A stretch of DNA of 64,000 bases from Candidatus Heimdallarchaeota archaeon (lineage in GTDB: Archaea; Asgardarchaeota; Heimdallarchaeia; Hodarchaeales; Hodarchaeaceae), in the NCBI GenBank assembly GCA_020353515.1, contig CP070695.1:1859435-1923434 (forward strand), read 5' to 3'. Position 1 is the stretch's first letter. Every line of letters begins with the position of its first letter. Below are positions 35,066-44,653 of the stretch, piece by piece. Both the position numbers and the translations under genes were made by a program. The notes beneath the pieces are model-generated. The model ran no database searches. It was not told where the DNA came from and saw nothing but the letters and a program-made list of their open reading frames with translations.

Positions 35066-35698
35066 TCAAAAGAAAAGGACAATTATAATCCATCCAATTA
35101 TCATGACTCCAATCCCACCGAAGCAAAGTAACAAGATATCAGTCATAGGAATCCGAAATTCATCCAGAGTGATCTCAACATTTTCCATCTGTTCCAAAAA
35201 CGTTTTTAACGTTTCTATTTCACCATTATTTAAATCATTGATTATATAAAGTCGTTTATCTTCATCAAAGAAGAACGTAGAATATATATCACCGTTTTTA
35301 ATTATTTCTACTTTTTTTATTGAGTTATGAGAACTATCCCAACCTTTAGTTGTAGGAGGAGAGATACCATTAAATTTCTTATCCAACCCACGTCTTTGTT
35401 CTAGTTCTCGTGAAACCATACTTGCTACGAGTGATTTTCGCACTTCAGTTCCAAAAAGAATTACTCTCTTACTTGTCCAGATGATAGTACTATCGCTTAA
35501 CTTATTTTCATGATATAAAGTGAATTTACCTTCAAATACGAATAGGATGTTTTCTGTATTTGAGATTGATGGCTCCTCAAGACCATCCCACTCATGATTC
35601 GTCTCGTGTTTGGAAAATCGTAATAATTGCTTCTCAATGTCCTTTGAAAGTCGTTTTTCGAATTTTGAATCTTCACCGATGTCTGAATTAGTCACCAT
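35066..35698 (-). CDS. Tail-anchored protein with a PH-like domain, unknown
   Basis: 210 residues. A polar N-terminal half is followed by beta-strands of the form NILFVFEGKFTLYHENK, STIIWTSKRVILFG and KRLYIINDLNNGEIETLKTFLEQM, which recall bacterial/archaeal PH-like domains (strand with TSKRVIL, closing helix). A single hydrophobic helix at the extreme C-terminus (ILLLCFGGIGVMIIGWIIIVLFF) and no signal peptide make it a tail-anchored protein with its bulk in the cytoplasm, an arrangement typical of eukaryotic membrane-traffic proteins. Domain assignment is tentative. Confidence 0.55.
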   Translation of the reverse strand: MVTNSDIGEDSKFEKRLSKDIEKQLLRFSKHETNHEWDGLEEPSISNTENILFVFEGKFTLYHENKLSDSTIIWTSKRVILFGTEVRKSLVASMVSRELEQRRGLDKKFNGISPPTTKGWDSSHNSIKKVEIIKNGDIYSTFFFDEDKRLYIINDLNNGEIETLKTFLEQMENVEITLDEFRIPMTDILLLCFGGIGVMIIGWIIIVLFF

Positions 35699-35836
35699 TC
35701 TCTGTTCGTTTCCTTCTTGATGCTATTAGCTCAAAATAATGACAGGAACAATATTTCCACTCAGTGTCTTAAGCAGCGGAAAATCTGATACGTTTAGATT
35801 ACAAGAAAAAAGAGGAAAAAAGAAGAAAAAAGGGTT

Positions 35837-35861
35837 GTTTTTAACATGGGTAGTTAAAAAC
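35837..35861 (-). terminator. Hairpin terminator with T-rich tail
   Basis: Two bases past the stop of the exported-protein gene, GTTTTTAAC and GTTAAAAAC form a perfect nine-pair stem with a seven-base loop; on the minus strand a long T-rich run follows (about 35834 down to 35800). This resembles an intrinsic terminator. Confidence 0.65.
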
Positions 35862-35862
35862 T

Positions 35863-36810
35863 TCATTTCTTTCGACGACGAGATATGAGAGCTGCTAAGA
35901 TAACAAAGCTAGTGGTAACTATAGCAATCTCAAATCCAGGAGCAGCAGCTGGCCAATCTCCAGTCAAATCAGTGTCTAATGAGATTTCTAGCGTCTTTAA
36001 TCCGTTTGTAAGGTCTGTGGCGTTATTTGCGATCACTGGGTATTTGATATAGGGGTAGGTGGAGTTTGGGGTTGTTTGTGGATGAGTTGAAGGATAATCA
36101 ATAGTCTTAATGACTCCATGTTTTGCATCAATTGTAAGATCAAATGCCATATGTAATTGGTCTCCAGCATAACCCATGGGTTTTCCTGGTGGATCACCTG
36201 GCATTTCTGTTCCATTAGGCCACATTGCGGTTTGTACTGTGGTAATCCATGCGTTGACTTCATCACCATCTTCTGCATTTTCACCAATTACTTCTAATTC
36301 TGCTGTGTCTTTTTCCACATTGAGGTTCCAAACACTCTCAGACATTGAGGAGAGTGGTAATGGGTAGCTATTATGCCAGTATCCTTCCATGAGCTTTATC
36401 CCAGACACTACTCCGCCAGAATAATGCAGATACACTGGAAGAACAAGGCACATTAGTGCTTTGCTTTCGTTTTCATCAGCTTTTGTGTCTCCAACAGTAA
36501 CTTCAATGGAACTCCAATTATAGAAAGGTATTCCAGTAGACGGTGTATCTTTGGTGATTTCGATCAAGGTCTTGTTAAATTCTTTCCATTCAAACTTAAT
36601 TTTTTCACCCTCTGCAAGGGTCATTCCTAAGTAGGGCCATTCCCATGATGTAGTATCATTCTCATCTGCAAGGTTATCGATGGTCCACTCGAAAATCGCA
36701 CCAGTCTCATTCGCTGGTCCCCAAGAGAGAGAAACATCTGCAGAAACTGTGCTAACACAAGAGAAGGCGATGGAAAGGAGAAGAATTGAAAATATATATC
36801 TTTTCTTCAT
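35863..36810 (-). CDS. Exported surface protein with PGF-type C-terminal sorting signal
   Basis: 315 residues; no domain family recognised. A signal peptide (YIFSILLLSIAFSCVSTVSA) leads into an acidic, Trp- and Asn-rich extracellular part with several N-glycosylation sequons (NWSS, NATD, NGTE). The C-terminus is a clean tripartite signal: AAAPGFEIA, a hydrophobic helix (IVTTSFVILAALI) and the basic tail SRRRKK, as in PGF-CTERM proteins processed by archaeosortases. It has a promoter-sized gap upstream (AATATATT near 36820-36830 on the minus strand) and its own terminator. It follows the anchored solute-binding protein by 400 bases in the same direction. Confidence 0.75.
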   Translation of the reverse strand: MKKRYIFSILLLSIAFSCVSTVSADVSLSWGPANETGAIFEWTIDNLADENDTTSWEWPYLGMTLAEGEKIKFEWKEFNKTLIEITKDTPSTGIPFYNWSSIEVTVGDTKADENESKALMCLVLPVYLHYSGGVVSGIKLMEGYWHNSYPLPLSSMSESVWNLNVEKDTAELEVIGENAEDGDEVNAWITTVQTAMWPNGTEMPGDPPGKPMGYAGDQLHMAFDLTIDAKHGVIKTIDYPSTHPQTTPNSTYPYIKYPVIANNATDLTNGLKTLEISLDTDLTGDWPAAAPGFEIAIVTTSFVILAALISRRRKK

Positions 36811-37212
36811 TTTTCTTTATTCTCCAATATATTTTATTACGATAAAGGATCAATTGTTTGATTATAAGTATAATTTCTTATTAGATCCTCAACTAGATTT
36901 TTAGTTTTGGTTTTTCTTTTAACCTTTCCTCTTGCTGAATAACTCCCGTAAATAGTTTTTTTGATTTTCTCTTGAATTGACATGAAACTTCTATAAAGAG
37001 GATTTGCTTAAAATCCAATGAGAGAGAATTATCTTTCACGAATATCTACAATAATCCATAACTAGAATAAACAACATTTAAAAGAGATTTAGTCACAAAA
37101 TATTTCGTTAGAAGAGACTAATACTAGTATGAATATGGAGCCATAGATAGCTCTAAACTAAAAAAGAAAAAAGAGGAGGGAAAGAAAAAGAAATCTTTTT
37201 CTTGTGTCTATC
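36811..37212. other. Intergenic region between two anchored-protein genes
   Basis: 402 AT-rich bases holding the terminator of the solute-binding protein (37182-37203) on one side and the promoter of the exported protein on the other (minus-strand TATA-like AATATATT near 36822-36830). No ORF or RNA gene was recognised in between. Confidence 0.45.
37182..37203 (-). terminator. Hairpin terminator with T-rich tail
   Basis: Perfect ten-base arms AAGAAAAAGA and TCTTTTTCTT with a two-base spacer, ten bases past the stop of the solute-binding protein, followed on the minus strand by pyrimidine-rich sequence ending in several T. The tight loop means it may work mainly as a T-run terminator. Confidence 0.5.
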
Positions 37213-39348
37213 CTAGCGTTTTTGTTTACGAAGATAGGCTGCTACACCAACACACGCTATTAAACCAATGACGATTTCAAAACCTGGGGTTGCTCCTTCT
37301 CTTGCAAGAGCATCTCGGAAGGGTTGTACTTCGTATCCTTCAGTTTCAAACCAATCAAGGGCTAACTCTAGATCGTACGAGTCATAGTGAGTAGTTGCAT
37401 CTGCTTCAGGTTTAGATCCATCAGTAGCTGTAATTGTCTTCTTAAACTCTAAGAGATCTGCTGGAGAACATGCGCCCCAATTTGTGATTGGTACAGCGGT
37501 ATAACCAGGGACACCTTGACCAGCGAGTAAATATTCGACAATATCTTCACGGGGAATTGCATGAGAAATTCCGTGACGAACTCCTTTCTTCTTTAAGTGA
37601 TGAACACCGTCAGCATCTTCATACTTAGGATTGAAATACAGACATTGCCAACCAGATTCAGTACTAAGGATTGCCGTGATCTTTGCGTGGTCTTGAAGCT
37701 CTGCAAGAATAGGCGCCATAGTGAATTGTGGATCGATTAAGTTCACACTGCCTTCTTTACAGTCAGCCACAATACTGTTCATATCACCTTCAACCATGGT
37801 GTATTCGTCAGGCATATCATCTAACAATCCATCTGCAGCGAGGTAGTGTTGTAGATTTGCATCGTCAACCCATTCTCCTGTTGCATCGTCCCACCTGATT
37901 CCATCGAATTTCTTTAATGTTACGACCTTACTTGTCGGATCACGATTATAGAAGACCAATGATCCACAACCAATAGGCCCTTTATAGCCACCTTCATCAG
38001 CTGAGTTTCCGGTGTTCATTGAGTGTGTGACCCAATTGGCAGGTTGAACTTGCCACAGACTCACATCGAAATCACCTGCAGCATCGAAACCGTGAGTATC
38101 TGGGTCTCCCAAGATATGTTCAGGTTTAGCAGATGTCCCTAGATCGGCAAGGACGAATGGAGCGTAGATTTGGTTGAAATTAAATTCTATTGTCTCATAG
38201 AAATCATCGTCATCTTCATCTGTCACGGTGAAAGAGTAATTACCATGTTTATTTGCTTTATCATCAGTACCAAATTCTGTTTTAAGAGTTGAGTATGATG
38301 AAGATCCTGCATCTGGTTGAAGTTCTGCTTGGAAGCCAAACGCAATATCCCAGCCATCAAGTAGATGACCATCATGCCAATAGACATCATCTCTGATTTC
38401 GATAGTATATTGGAGGCCGTCTGTTGAATAAGTTCCCATCGCGGTAGCAATTCGGGGATAACGCTCAAGATATCCACTTGTCCCATAAATGTCGTGGTAA
38501 TGCTCCTGCATCCATTCTTCACGATCAACATCGGTAGGAATAATCATTTCACTGGATGGGGTGTTACCGACGAGAGCATCTTGAATGGGACCAGCAACAT
38601 ATTGATCGTAAACAGATTTCCCAAGGAAGTCGTAAAATCGTGTACCAGAATCAGAGGATCCAAGAACTACTTTCCCAGCGGTACCAACGTAATCATCTGT
38701 AAACCAATGATCCTCAGCAGAGGTCATTGGGTAACCAGTAGGATCATATCCATAGAGTCCTGTCGAAACAGCATGTACTTCAGATTGTACGATGACGTAA
38801 GTTTGAGGCATGGCATCATAATGGACTTTCTGCCATTCAACGAGCTGTTTTTTGGCTTCACCGAGATCTAACTCTTTATTAAGAGCATCGATCAGATCAG
38901 AGCCTTCACTTGCTAGATAATCGTTATAATCTTTGCTTCGATTGCTCCACATCGCTACGTTGTATCCAAACGGAGGAACTGCGTCTACGTGGTATATTGC
39001 AAGCATACTATTCCCAGGATGACTCGCTGGGGTTCCTACGGACATACCCATGCAGCATATATCATATCCGCCTTCCAAATAGGTTCCAGCCTCATCATAA
39101 TAACACCGAGGCCCCATAGCGGACCATGCAACAAGGTCTAACTCTACATCCACTCCAATTTTAGCAAATTCGGTTTCTAGTAACTGAGCGTATTGCATCC
39201 TAACTGGGTTATTAGTAGGAGCAAGTAGGTGACAACTGAAGAAAGGTTCTAACTCATCTTGAGCTGTAACCATAATTGCTATGTTCCCTAGAAGTGCGAA
39301 AGCAAAAATTAGAGTAAGTATCTTAAAAAGTGTTTTTTTGCTTTTCAT
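37213..39348 (-). CDS. Circularly permuted family-5 solute-binding protein with PGF anchor
   Basis: Extracytoplasmic binding protein of the peptide/nickel (SBP_bac_5) family, 711 residues, with signal peptide (ILTLIFAFALLGNIAIMVTA). Domain order is unusual. Residues about 36-205 match what is normally the C-terminal part (NPVRMQYAQLLETEFAKIGVDVEL, GYDICCMGM, AKKQLVEWQKVHYDAMPQTYV). The normal N-terminal start appears only at about 224 (GKVVLGSSDSGTRFYDF, then STDGLQYTIEIRDDVYWHDG near 310-330), and the protein ends at the point where the family usually enters its C-terminal part (LELALDWFETEGYEV), followed by TPGFEI, a membrane helix and the basic tail RKQKR. It probably serves the importer at 28732-33580; substrate unknown. 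Confidence 0.88.
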   Translation of the reverse strand: MKSKKTLFKILTLIFAFALLGNIAIMVTAQDELEPFFSCHLLAPTNNPVRMQYAQLLETEFAKIGVDVELDLVAWSAMGPRCYYDEAGTYLEGGYDICCMGMSVGTPASHPGNSMLAIYHVDAVPPFGYNVAMWSNRSKDYNDYLASEGSDLIDALNKELDLGEAKKQLVEWQKVHYDAMPQTYVIVQSEVHAVSTGLYGYDPTGYPMTSAEDHWFTDDYVGTAGKVVLGSSDSGTRFYDFLGKSVYDQYVAGPIQDALVGNTPSSEMIIPTDVDREEWMQEHYHDIYGTSGYLERYPRIATAMGTYSTDGLQYTIEIRDDVYWHDGHLLDGWDIAFGFQAELQPDAGSSSYSTLKTEFGTDDKANKHGNYSFTVTDEDDDDFYETIEFNFNQIYAPFVLADLGTSAKPEHILGDPDTHGFDAAGDFDVSLWQVQPANWVTHSMNTGNSADEGGYKGPIGCGSLVFYNRDPTSKVVTLKKFDGIRWDDATGEWVDDANLQHYLAADGLLDDMPDEYTMVEGDMNSIVADCKEGSVNLIDPQFTMAPILAELQDHAKITAILSTESGWQCLYFNPKYEDADGVHHLKKKGVRHGISHAIPREDIVEYLLAGQGVPGYTAVPITNWGACSPADLLEFKKTITATDGSKPEADATTHYDSYDLELALDWFETEGYEVQPFRDALAREGATPGFEIVIGLIACVGVAAYLRKQKR

Positions 39349-39774
39349 AATGATTCCTTCAAAATGAAACGAGTTGTAATAGGAAACGTTAACCTCATAA
39401 CCGAGGTATTCTCGTATATCCTACATGTTCTGTGAATTATGTTTACTAATTTTTAAATCTTTTGAGGAATGCACCTTTAATTCTTCATTTAACGCCTAAG
39501 AATAAGGAGAAGAAATGAAAAAAACAATTATTTTGGCTTTGTTTAGTAATTAATTATTTTTAATCTTCTCTTTAGCTCTTTAATTTAATAAAAGTTAAGA
39601 TTTCAGCTTTAACTTTTTCATATAAGCTTAATAACTCTATAGAAAAGGTTTAATCCTACCCTGTGATCTTTTTTGAAGCATTTTTTATCCTTCTATTTTT
39701 GCATTAACCTAAAGAATCATTAATTAAAATTTAGCATGTTGAAATATCATCTTTAGTCTTTGGGATGGCTTTTT
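39349..39774. other. Divergent intergenic region
   Basis: 426 AT-rich bases between the solute-binding protein and the FtsX-type permease gene. A short hairpin ACCTC-ATAACC-GAGGT occurs at about 39391-39406 in the leader of the binding protein. An AT block near 39715-39730 is a possible TATA box for the rightward gene. Nothing else recognised. Confidence 0.35.
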
Positions 39775-42711
39775 GTGGAAAAACAGCCAAAAAAAAACAA
39801 CCACTCCAGCAACATGAGGCCAAAAAAAAAGTTTACCCCTAAACCAAGACTTCTCAATGGTTTTATTCCAAAATATGTGATTAAGACTATTTTACATAAT
39901 TTAAAACGTTCCTCAACAATTGTTATTGCCATTATCATATCAGTTTCTTTAACTACAGCGTTAATAATGTGGATTGAAACCTACCCGAGATTAGCAATCA
40001 ATTCAGCCATGAAAGAACGATCGTTTGAAATTAGGGTTCAAAATCTCGTCTATGGTCTCCACCCAAATGACAGATTAGAAGAGGTTCAGGGGTATCTAGA
40101 AGATTCGGAACCACTTGTCGAAACTTCGTATCTTGTTCAACCAACAATATTTCTCTTTAACTTAAATGATCAGGATGAAAATTTTACTGTTTATGAACCC
40201 CCAGTAAATCAATCTAGCTTCTATGTTTCTGAAATCCTTGGCCAAGCCGCATATTTAATCGAAGAAGAATATATTTCTCATATTTCACCTCAATTAATCC
40301 TTTCATCTCCCCAAGATAATCTTACTCTAACCAATGGTGTTGTTATTTCGAAAAGAATGTTGCATCAAATAGAACTGGCCACAAATCAAACTTATAAAGC
40401 TGGAGACAAAATCGATTTTGCAGTGGCTACGAGAGTAATGGATCCAGAGAGCGGAGAGTTTTCAGTCAGATTTTTTAACCCAATTAAGTTTTACAATGTT
40501 ACAATTAATGCAATTTTTGATCGTAAAGTCCAAAGAAATCTTTTGTATCCCTATTTCTTTCCAGAAAGTCTGGGAGATGGGATATTTATTTCCCGGAACC
40601 TTTTCAACAGGACCTCTATCAAGAATATGGAATATCGGGTCATAGGTCCGAGACTCTATGTACGGCTTAGTCGTGAGGCAATTGCTAGTATGTCAATATT
40701 TTCAGTAACACAAGAAATTGAGGCATTGGCTTTTCGTATTTCCATTACTAATACGATAATTATAGCCGAGGTTTTCCTTGATGAAATAAATCAAATTTTA
40801 ACAAATTACGAGAACTCCCAGGTATTAGTTTTCTTCATCTTTGTTCCATTAATTATTGTAGCCTCTGTTTTTTTTGTAACAACTACTTCTCATTTCTTAG
40901 AAAAAAGGGAAAGTGAAATTGAGTTGTTGAGGTTAAAAGGTTCTCCTTTTAAACTCATCCTAGCTTTGTTTATTATAGAATTTATTATTCTCTCCATAAT
41001 TGGTACTTCAATTGGTATTATCGTTGGTCTCATCATTACTTTAATCATTTCATCAACAGAAAATTTTCTTGTTGTTAATCCTCAAAATTTTCCCACAGAT
41101 TTCATAAATATTGCGTTCTTATCATGGCCCACGTGGGTTTTCAGTGCACTGTTCATAGGATTTACGTATATTCTTATCGCTATCCAAAAAACGAGAAAAG
41201 TATTAATTGACCTCCAGGAGCAACAGCCTAAAAAAGAAAATTTTAATATCTCAAAACAGCTAACACAAAGGAATTTCGACTTAATTGTACTTGTACTTAT
41301 TGTATTCATATTTTTACTAATTCTTCAATCAGATATTATCAATCGATTGACTCTCGACCCCCAGTTAATGGGATTTTACCTAGCTGGTGCTACCATTATC
41401 TGGTTTCTATTATGTAGACGTCTTACAAGTTTTAGTGGTGAATCTTTACCCCGAATATCTAAAATTACCCATTATCTATTTAAATCAAAGAGTAAAGTTA
41501 TAACAATGAATCTTGTCAGAAAAAGACCTCAAGTGCTAAACATCATTACCCTAGTAGTACTGACTGTCTCGTTAGGCATATTCTCAACTTATTATGCTCA
41601 AACCATCGATTATAACACTCAAAAGAATTTAAATTATCTCGTTGGATCAGATTTCAAGGTTTTCACTGAAGAGACTTCCTTAAATTATTCTTTAGAACTA
41701 GAAAAAATTGAGGGAGTATCAGCAGTATCAGCAATTAGTCAAACATCAAACCCCCAAGTCAGTGTCGGCAGTTATTCAGTTACTCTTGCTGCAATAGACC
41801 CTAAGAACTATTTATCAGCATGTAGTTTTTCTAAGGAGTCTATAATTGCTGGTGGTTCTGCGGAGGATATTTTAAGCGAGTTGGAGATAAACAATGCTAG
41901 TGGTATGATTATTAACGATTTTCTTGCTTCTACATTGAAATTAAACATTGGTGACCCACTGAATGTGAGCGGTCTATTTGGGTCTCACAGTTCAGTTTGG
42001 AATTTCACAGTAGCTGGAATCATGAACTCTGCTCCTGGAATAGGAAAATTACATTCAGAAGCCTATACAATTCGAGGCTTTACTAAGTTTGGAGGTATTG
42101 TCCTAGTCAATCAGGATCTAATGAAGTCTTTTAGGGTCACAACTACTAGAATATTCCTGGTCAAAGTAGATAATCCCTCCGCGGAAACCCTCAACTCCAT
42201 AACGAGCAGTTTAAACAAACAACCACAGGTAATTCAGGTTATAAATCAACAACATAGCAGTGAATTATTCTTTAACTTCATGAAAATTACTGGAGTCGCT
42301 GGTATTCTCACAGTAAACTTTCTAATGTCTTTATTTATTGCAATCATTGGGATTAGCCTGTTTTATAATTTTATTATCTCTAAAAGGCTGAAAGAATATG
42401 CGATTTTAAGAGCGTGTGGAGGGACTAAGAGGCAAGTGCTTTGGATATCCTTTGCAGAAGCACTTATAATCATTTTCTTTGGAATCACTCTTGGTTTCAT
42501 CATTGGTTCGGGGTTTACAATCGGTTTTATGGTAGCCTCACGTAGTTATGTCCTTTCAACAGAAAATGTTTTTCGATTAGAATTTACTGCGTCACCACTC
42601 TTGATTGGATTAATTTTAGTATTAGAATTTTGTATCCTATTCTTAGCTTCGAGCTTGGCTGCTAATAAAGTTCAAAATGTTAATGTTTCCAATCTCCTTC
42701 GTAATTTGTGA
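39775..42711 (+). CDS. FtsX/MacB-type ABC permease
   Basis: About 978 residues: a basic N-terminal tail (RPKKKFTPKPRLL), a first helix (STIVIAIIISVSLTTALIMWI), a large extracytoplasmic domain, a three-helix FtsX block with LEKRESEIELLRLKGSPFKLI, a second helix (IITLVVLTVSLGIFSTYYA), a second extracytoplasmic domain and a final FtsX block with LKEYAILRACGGTKRQVL. The start is unsure: TTG 39760, GTG 39775 and ATG 39814 are all in frame; 39775 has a weak GGGATGG ahead. ATPases for it are encoded next door on the minus strand (42722-43771) and plus strand (43949-44638). Likely role: lipoprotein or surface-molecule handling, or signalling across the membrane, as for MacB/LolCE relatives. Confidence 0.85.
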   Translation: MEKQPKKNNHSSNMRPKKKFTPKPRLLNGFIPKYVIKTILHNLKRSSTIVIAIIISVSLTTALIMWIETYPRLAINSAMKERSFEIRVQNLVYGLHPNDRLEEVQGYLEDSEPLVETSYLVQPTIFLFNLNDQDENFTVYEPPVNQSSFYVSEILGQAAYLIEEEYISHISPQLILSSPQDNLTLTNGVVISKRMLHQIELATNQTYKAGDKIDFAVATRVMDPESGEFSVRFFNPIKFYNVTINAIFDRKVQRNLLYPYFFPESLGDGIFISRNLFNRTSIKNMEYRVIGPRLYVRLSREAIASMSIFSVTQEIEALAFRISITNTIIIAEVFLDEINQILTNYENSQVLVFFIFVPLIIVASVFFVTTTSHFLEKRESEIELLRLKGSPFKLILALFIIEFIILSIIGTSIGIIVGLIITLIISSTENFLVVNPQNFPTDFINIAFLSWPTWVFSALFIGFTYILIAIQKTRKVLIDLQEQQPKKENFNISKQLTQRNFDLIVLVLIVFIFLLILQSDIINRLTLDPQLMGFYLAGATIIWFLLCRRLTSFSGESLPRISKITHYLFKSKSKVITMNLVRKRPQVLNIITLVVLTVSLGIFSTYYAQTIDYNTQKNLNYLVGSDFKVFTEETSLNYSLELEKIEGVSAVSAISQTSNPQVSVGSYSVTLAAIDPKNYLSACSFSKESIIAGGSAEDILSELEINNASGMIINDFLASTLKLNIGDPLNVSGLFGSHSSVWNFTVAGIMNSAPGIGKLHSEAYTIRGFTKFGGIVLVNQDLMKSFRVTTTRIFLVKVDNPSAETLNSITSSLNKQPQVIQVINQQHSSELFFNFMKITGVAGILTVNFLMSLFIAIIGISLFYNFIISKRLKEYAILRACGGTKRQVLWISFAEALIIIFFGITLGFIIGSGFTIGFMVASRSYVLSTENVFRLEFTASPLLIGLILVLEFCILFLASSLAANKVQNVNVSNLLRNL

Positions 42712-42721
42712 TTAATTCAGC

Positions 42722-43771
42722 TTATGTAGACCAACGACCAGCTTTTCGTAATAAACTTCCACAATTAGAGCATAAAATGCTTTTTCCAATATTTACGGTT
42801 TTACATATCGTGCATACTACTTCTTCTTGATGATTTCGTTGAAATATAATACTTTTCCTTGAAAGAGATGTTACTATTGGTTCAAGTACTATTTTCCCTT
42901 CTTTTAGAATAGCTTTAAACTGGCTTGTATTTGCATCCAGTCCCTTTACAAGTTCTCGGGGTAGTAGTATGCGCCCTTGGTCATCAGGAATGATAATTCG
43001 ACTACTATCAAGATTGTCAAGTTCAATCTCTTCATGTTGGCCTGCTTTAATTCCATCCCGAATTTCTATTACGCGATGAGCATGAGGAACTACCTGTTGC
43101 GAGTGAGTTACTATTAAGAACGCCGTTCCAAGGTTTTCATTTATTTCGTGAATCAACTCAAGTAATTCTTCCCCATTTTTATAATCGAGAGAACCCGTTG
43201 GTTCATCTGCTAGGATTATCTTTGGATCATTAATTAATGCTGCAGCCAAGGCTACCCGCTGTTTTTCTCCCATTGATAGAACCATTGGCCTGCTATTTCG
43301 ACGAGATTTAAGACCAACTCGTTCTAGGAGCTCCAATGCCTTTTTCTTTAGTTCTGAACTACTCCGACTACCAATTCGTCCTTGTAACATTACATTTTCG
43401 ATAACTGACAATTGTGGTAGTAGATTAGATTCTGAAATCTGGCAAATAATTCCAACGAATTGATTTCGAATTTGTGTGATTAAATTATCAGATAAACGAG
43501 AAATATCAGCTCCAACTGCTGACCAGTACACAATTCCTGCAGTTGGTTTGATCAATCCAGCCATTATATTAACTAATGTAGTTTTTCCACTTCCAGATGG
43601 GCCAATGACACCCATAATTTCTCCTTCAAATAAGGAGAGACTGACACCGCGTAATGCTACTGTTTCGATTTCCGATGTTCGATAAATTTTGTAAACATTT
43701 GCCAATCCCACAAGTAAATCTTCAGGAAGGTCAGAGTCATCGCTATTATCCATATTTTGACTATTAATCAT
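42722..43771 (-). CDS. ABC ATPase fused to an AbrB-like domain and a zinc ribbon
   Basis: Residues about 20-245 are a LolD/MacB-type ATPase: Walker [10 protein letters not shown] (57-65), signature LSMGEKQRVALAAAL (a variant of LSGGEQQR), Walker B IILADEPTGSLD and switch VTHSQQ. The next segment (about 258-300: RIIIPDDQGRILLPRELV, FKAILKEGKIVLEPI) has the swapped-hairpin pattern of SpoVT/AbrB DNA-binding or dimerisation domains. The last 30 residues are a zinc ribbon with CTIC (320-323) and CSNC (334-337). Ordinary LolD proteins stop near residue 235. The extensions suggest a regulatory or dimerising role. The gene is convergent with the FtsX-type permease and divergent from a second, plain ATPase. 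Confidence 0.85.
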   Translation of the reverse strand: MINSQNMDNSDDSDLPEDLLVGLANVYKIYRTSEIETVALRGVSLSLFEGEIMGVIGPSGSGKTTLVNIMAGLIKPTAGIVYWSAVGADISRLSDNLITQIRNQFVGIICQISESNLLPQLSVIENVMLQGRIGSRSSSELKKKALELLERVGLKSRRNSRPMVLSMGEKQRVALAAALINDPKIILADEPTGSLDYKNGEELLELIHEINENLGTAFLIVTHSQQVVPHAHRVIEIRDGIKAGQHEEIELDNLDSSRIIIPDDQGRILLPRELVKGLDANTSQFKAILKEGKIVLEPIVTSLSRKSIIFQRNHQEEVVCTICKTVNIGKSILCSNCGSLLRKAGRWST

Positions 43772-43948
43772 GGCTGAACATCACATAGAAAGCTATTTTT
43801 CTTTTTTTTAAGGATTTACTTCGTTCTAGTGTTTGGATCATTTCTGTGATGTAATTGAACTCTAAGGTTAAAAATAAATTGATTCTTGCATATAATCATA
43901 ATACACGTCTAAACAATCACGAATTGTAAATACAATGGAGAGAAAACC

Positions 43949-44638
43949 TTGGTAAACCCAGTTTTAGTAGTTAAGGGGTTAAAAAAAGAGTTTTACGAGG
44001 GTACAAGTACCTTAAAGATCTTTGATAGTGTGGATTTCAAACTATACCCTAATGAAATGGTCGCAATTATGGGAGCTTCTGGATCAGGTAAAACTACTTT
44101 GTTAAACATAATCACTGGGTTGGAGCAAGCGACAGACGGGGATGTTCTTATTGAGGACAACAATATTGCTGAAGTATCTGATGAGATTGCCTCCAAAATT
44201 CGACGAGAACGTTTAGGATTAGTTTTTCAAGATTTTAACTTACTCCCACATCTGACTGCAGAAGAGAACGTGGAAATTCCTTTAATCTTTGCAGATATTC
44301 CAGAAGAAGAACGAAAAAGACTTGCGTTAAAAGCCATCCAACAAACCGACATGACTGAAAAAGCAAATTCCTATCCAAATCAGCTTTCAGGAGGAGAGAA
44401 GCAACGCATTGCCATTTCACGAGCTATTGTTAACAAACCTTCCATTTTGTTAGTTGATGAACCAACCGGAAATTTAGATTCACAAACAGGAAAAGATATT
44501 ATATCACTTTTCCGAAATATCGCAGATCAAGAAGGAACATACGCAATTCTAATGACTACTCATGACCCTGAAGCAGCTCAAAAGGCTGATAAAATATTTT
44601 TACTTCAAAACGGAAAATTATCTACAATGGATAGATGA
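43949..44638 (+). CDS. LolD/MacB-type ABC transporter ATPase
   Basis: 229-residue ATPase with Walker A GASGSGKTT, Q-loop VFQDFNLLPHLTAEENVEIPL, signature LSGGEKQRIAISRAI, Walker B ILLVDEPTGNLD and switch TTHDPE; length and motifs are standard. The start is TTG at 43949 with GGAG at 43937-43940 and an eight-base spacer. It is divergent from the ATPase with AbrB and zinc-ribbon tails; both probably serve the FtsX-type permease at 39775-42711, making a second system built from one permease and two ATPases. Confidence 0.92.
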   Translation: MVNPVLVVKGLKKEFYEGTSTLKIFDSVDFKLYPNEMVAIMGASGSGKTTLLNIITGLEQATDGDVLIEDNNIAEVSDEIASKIRRERLGLVFQDFNLLPHLTAEENVEIPLIFADIPEEERKRLALKAIQQTDMTEKANSYPNQLSGGEKQRIAISRAIVNKPSILLVDEPTGNLDSQTGKDIISLFRNIADQEGTYAILMTTHDPEAAQKADKIFLLQNGKLSTMDR

Positions 44639-44653
44639 AGAAAACTTACTTGA

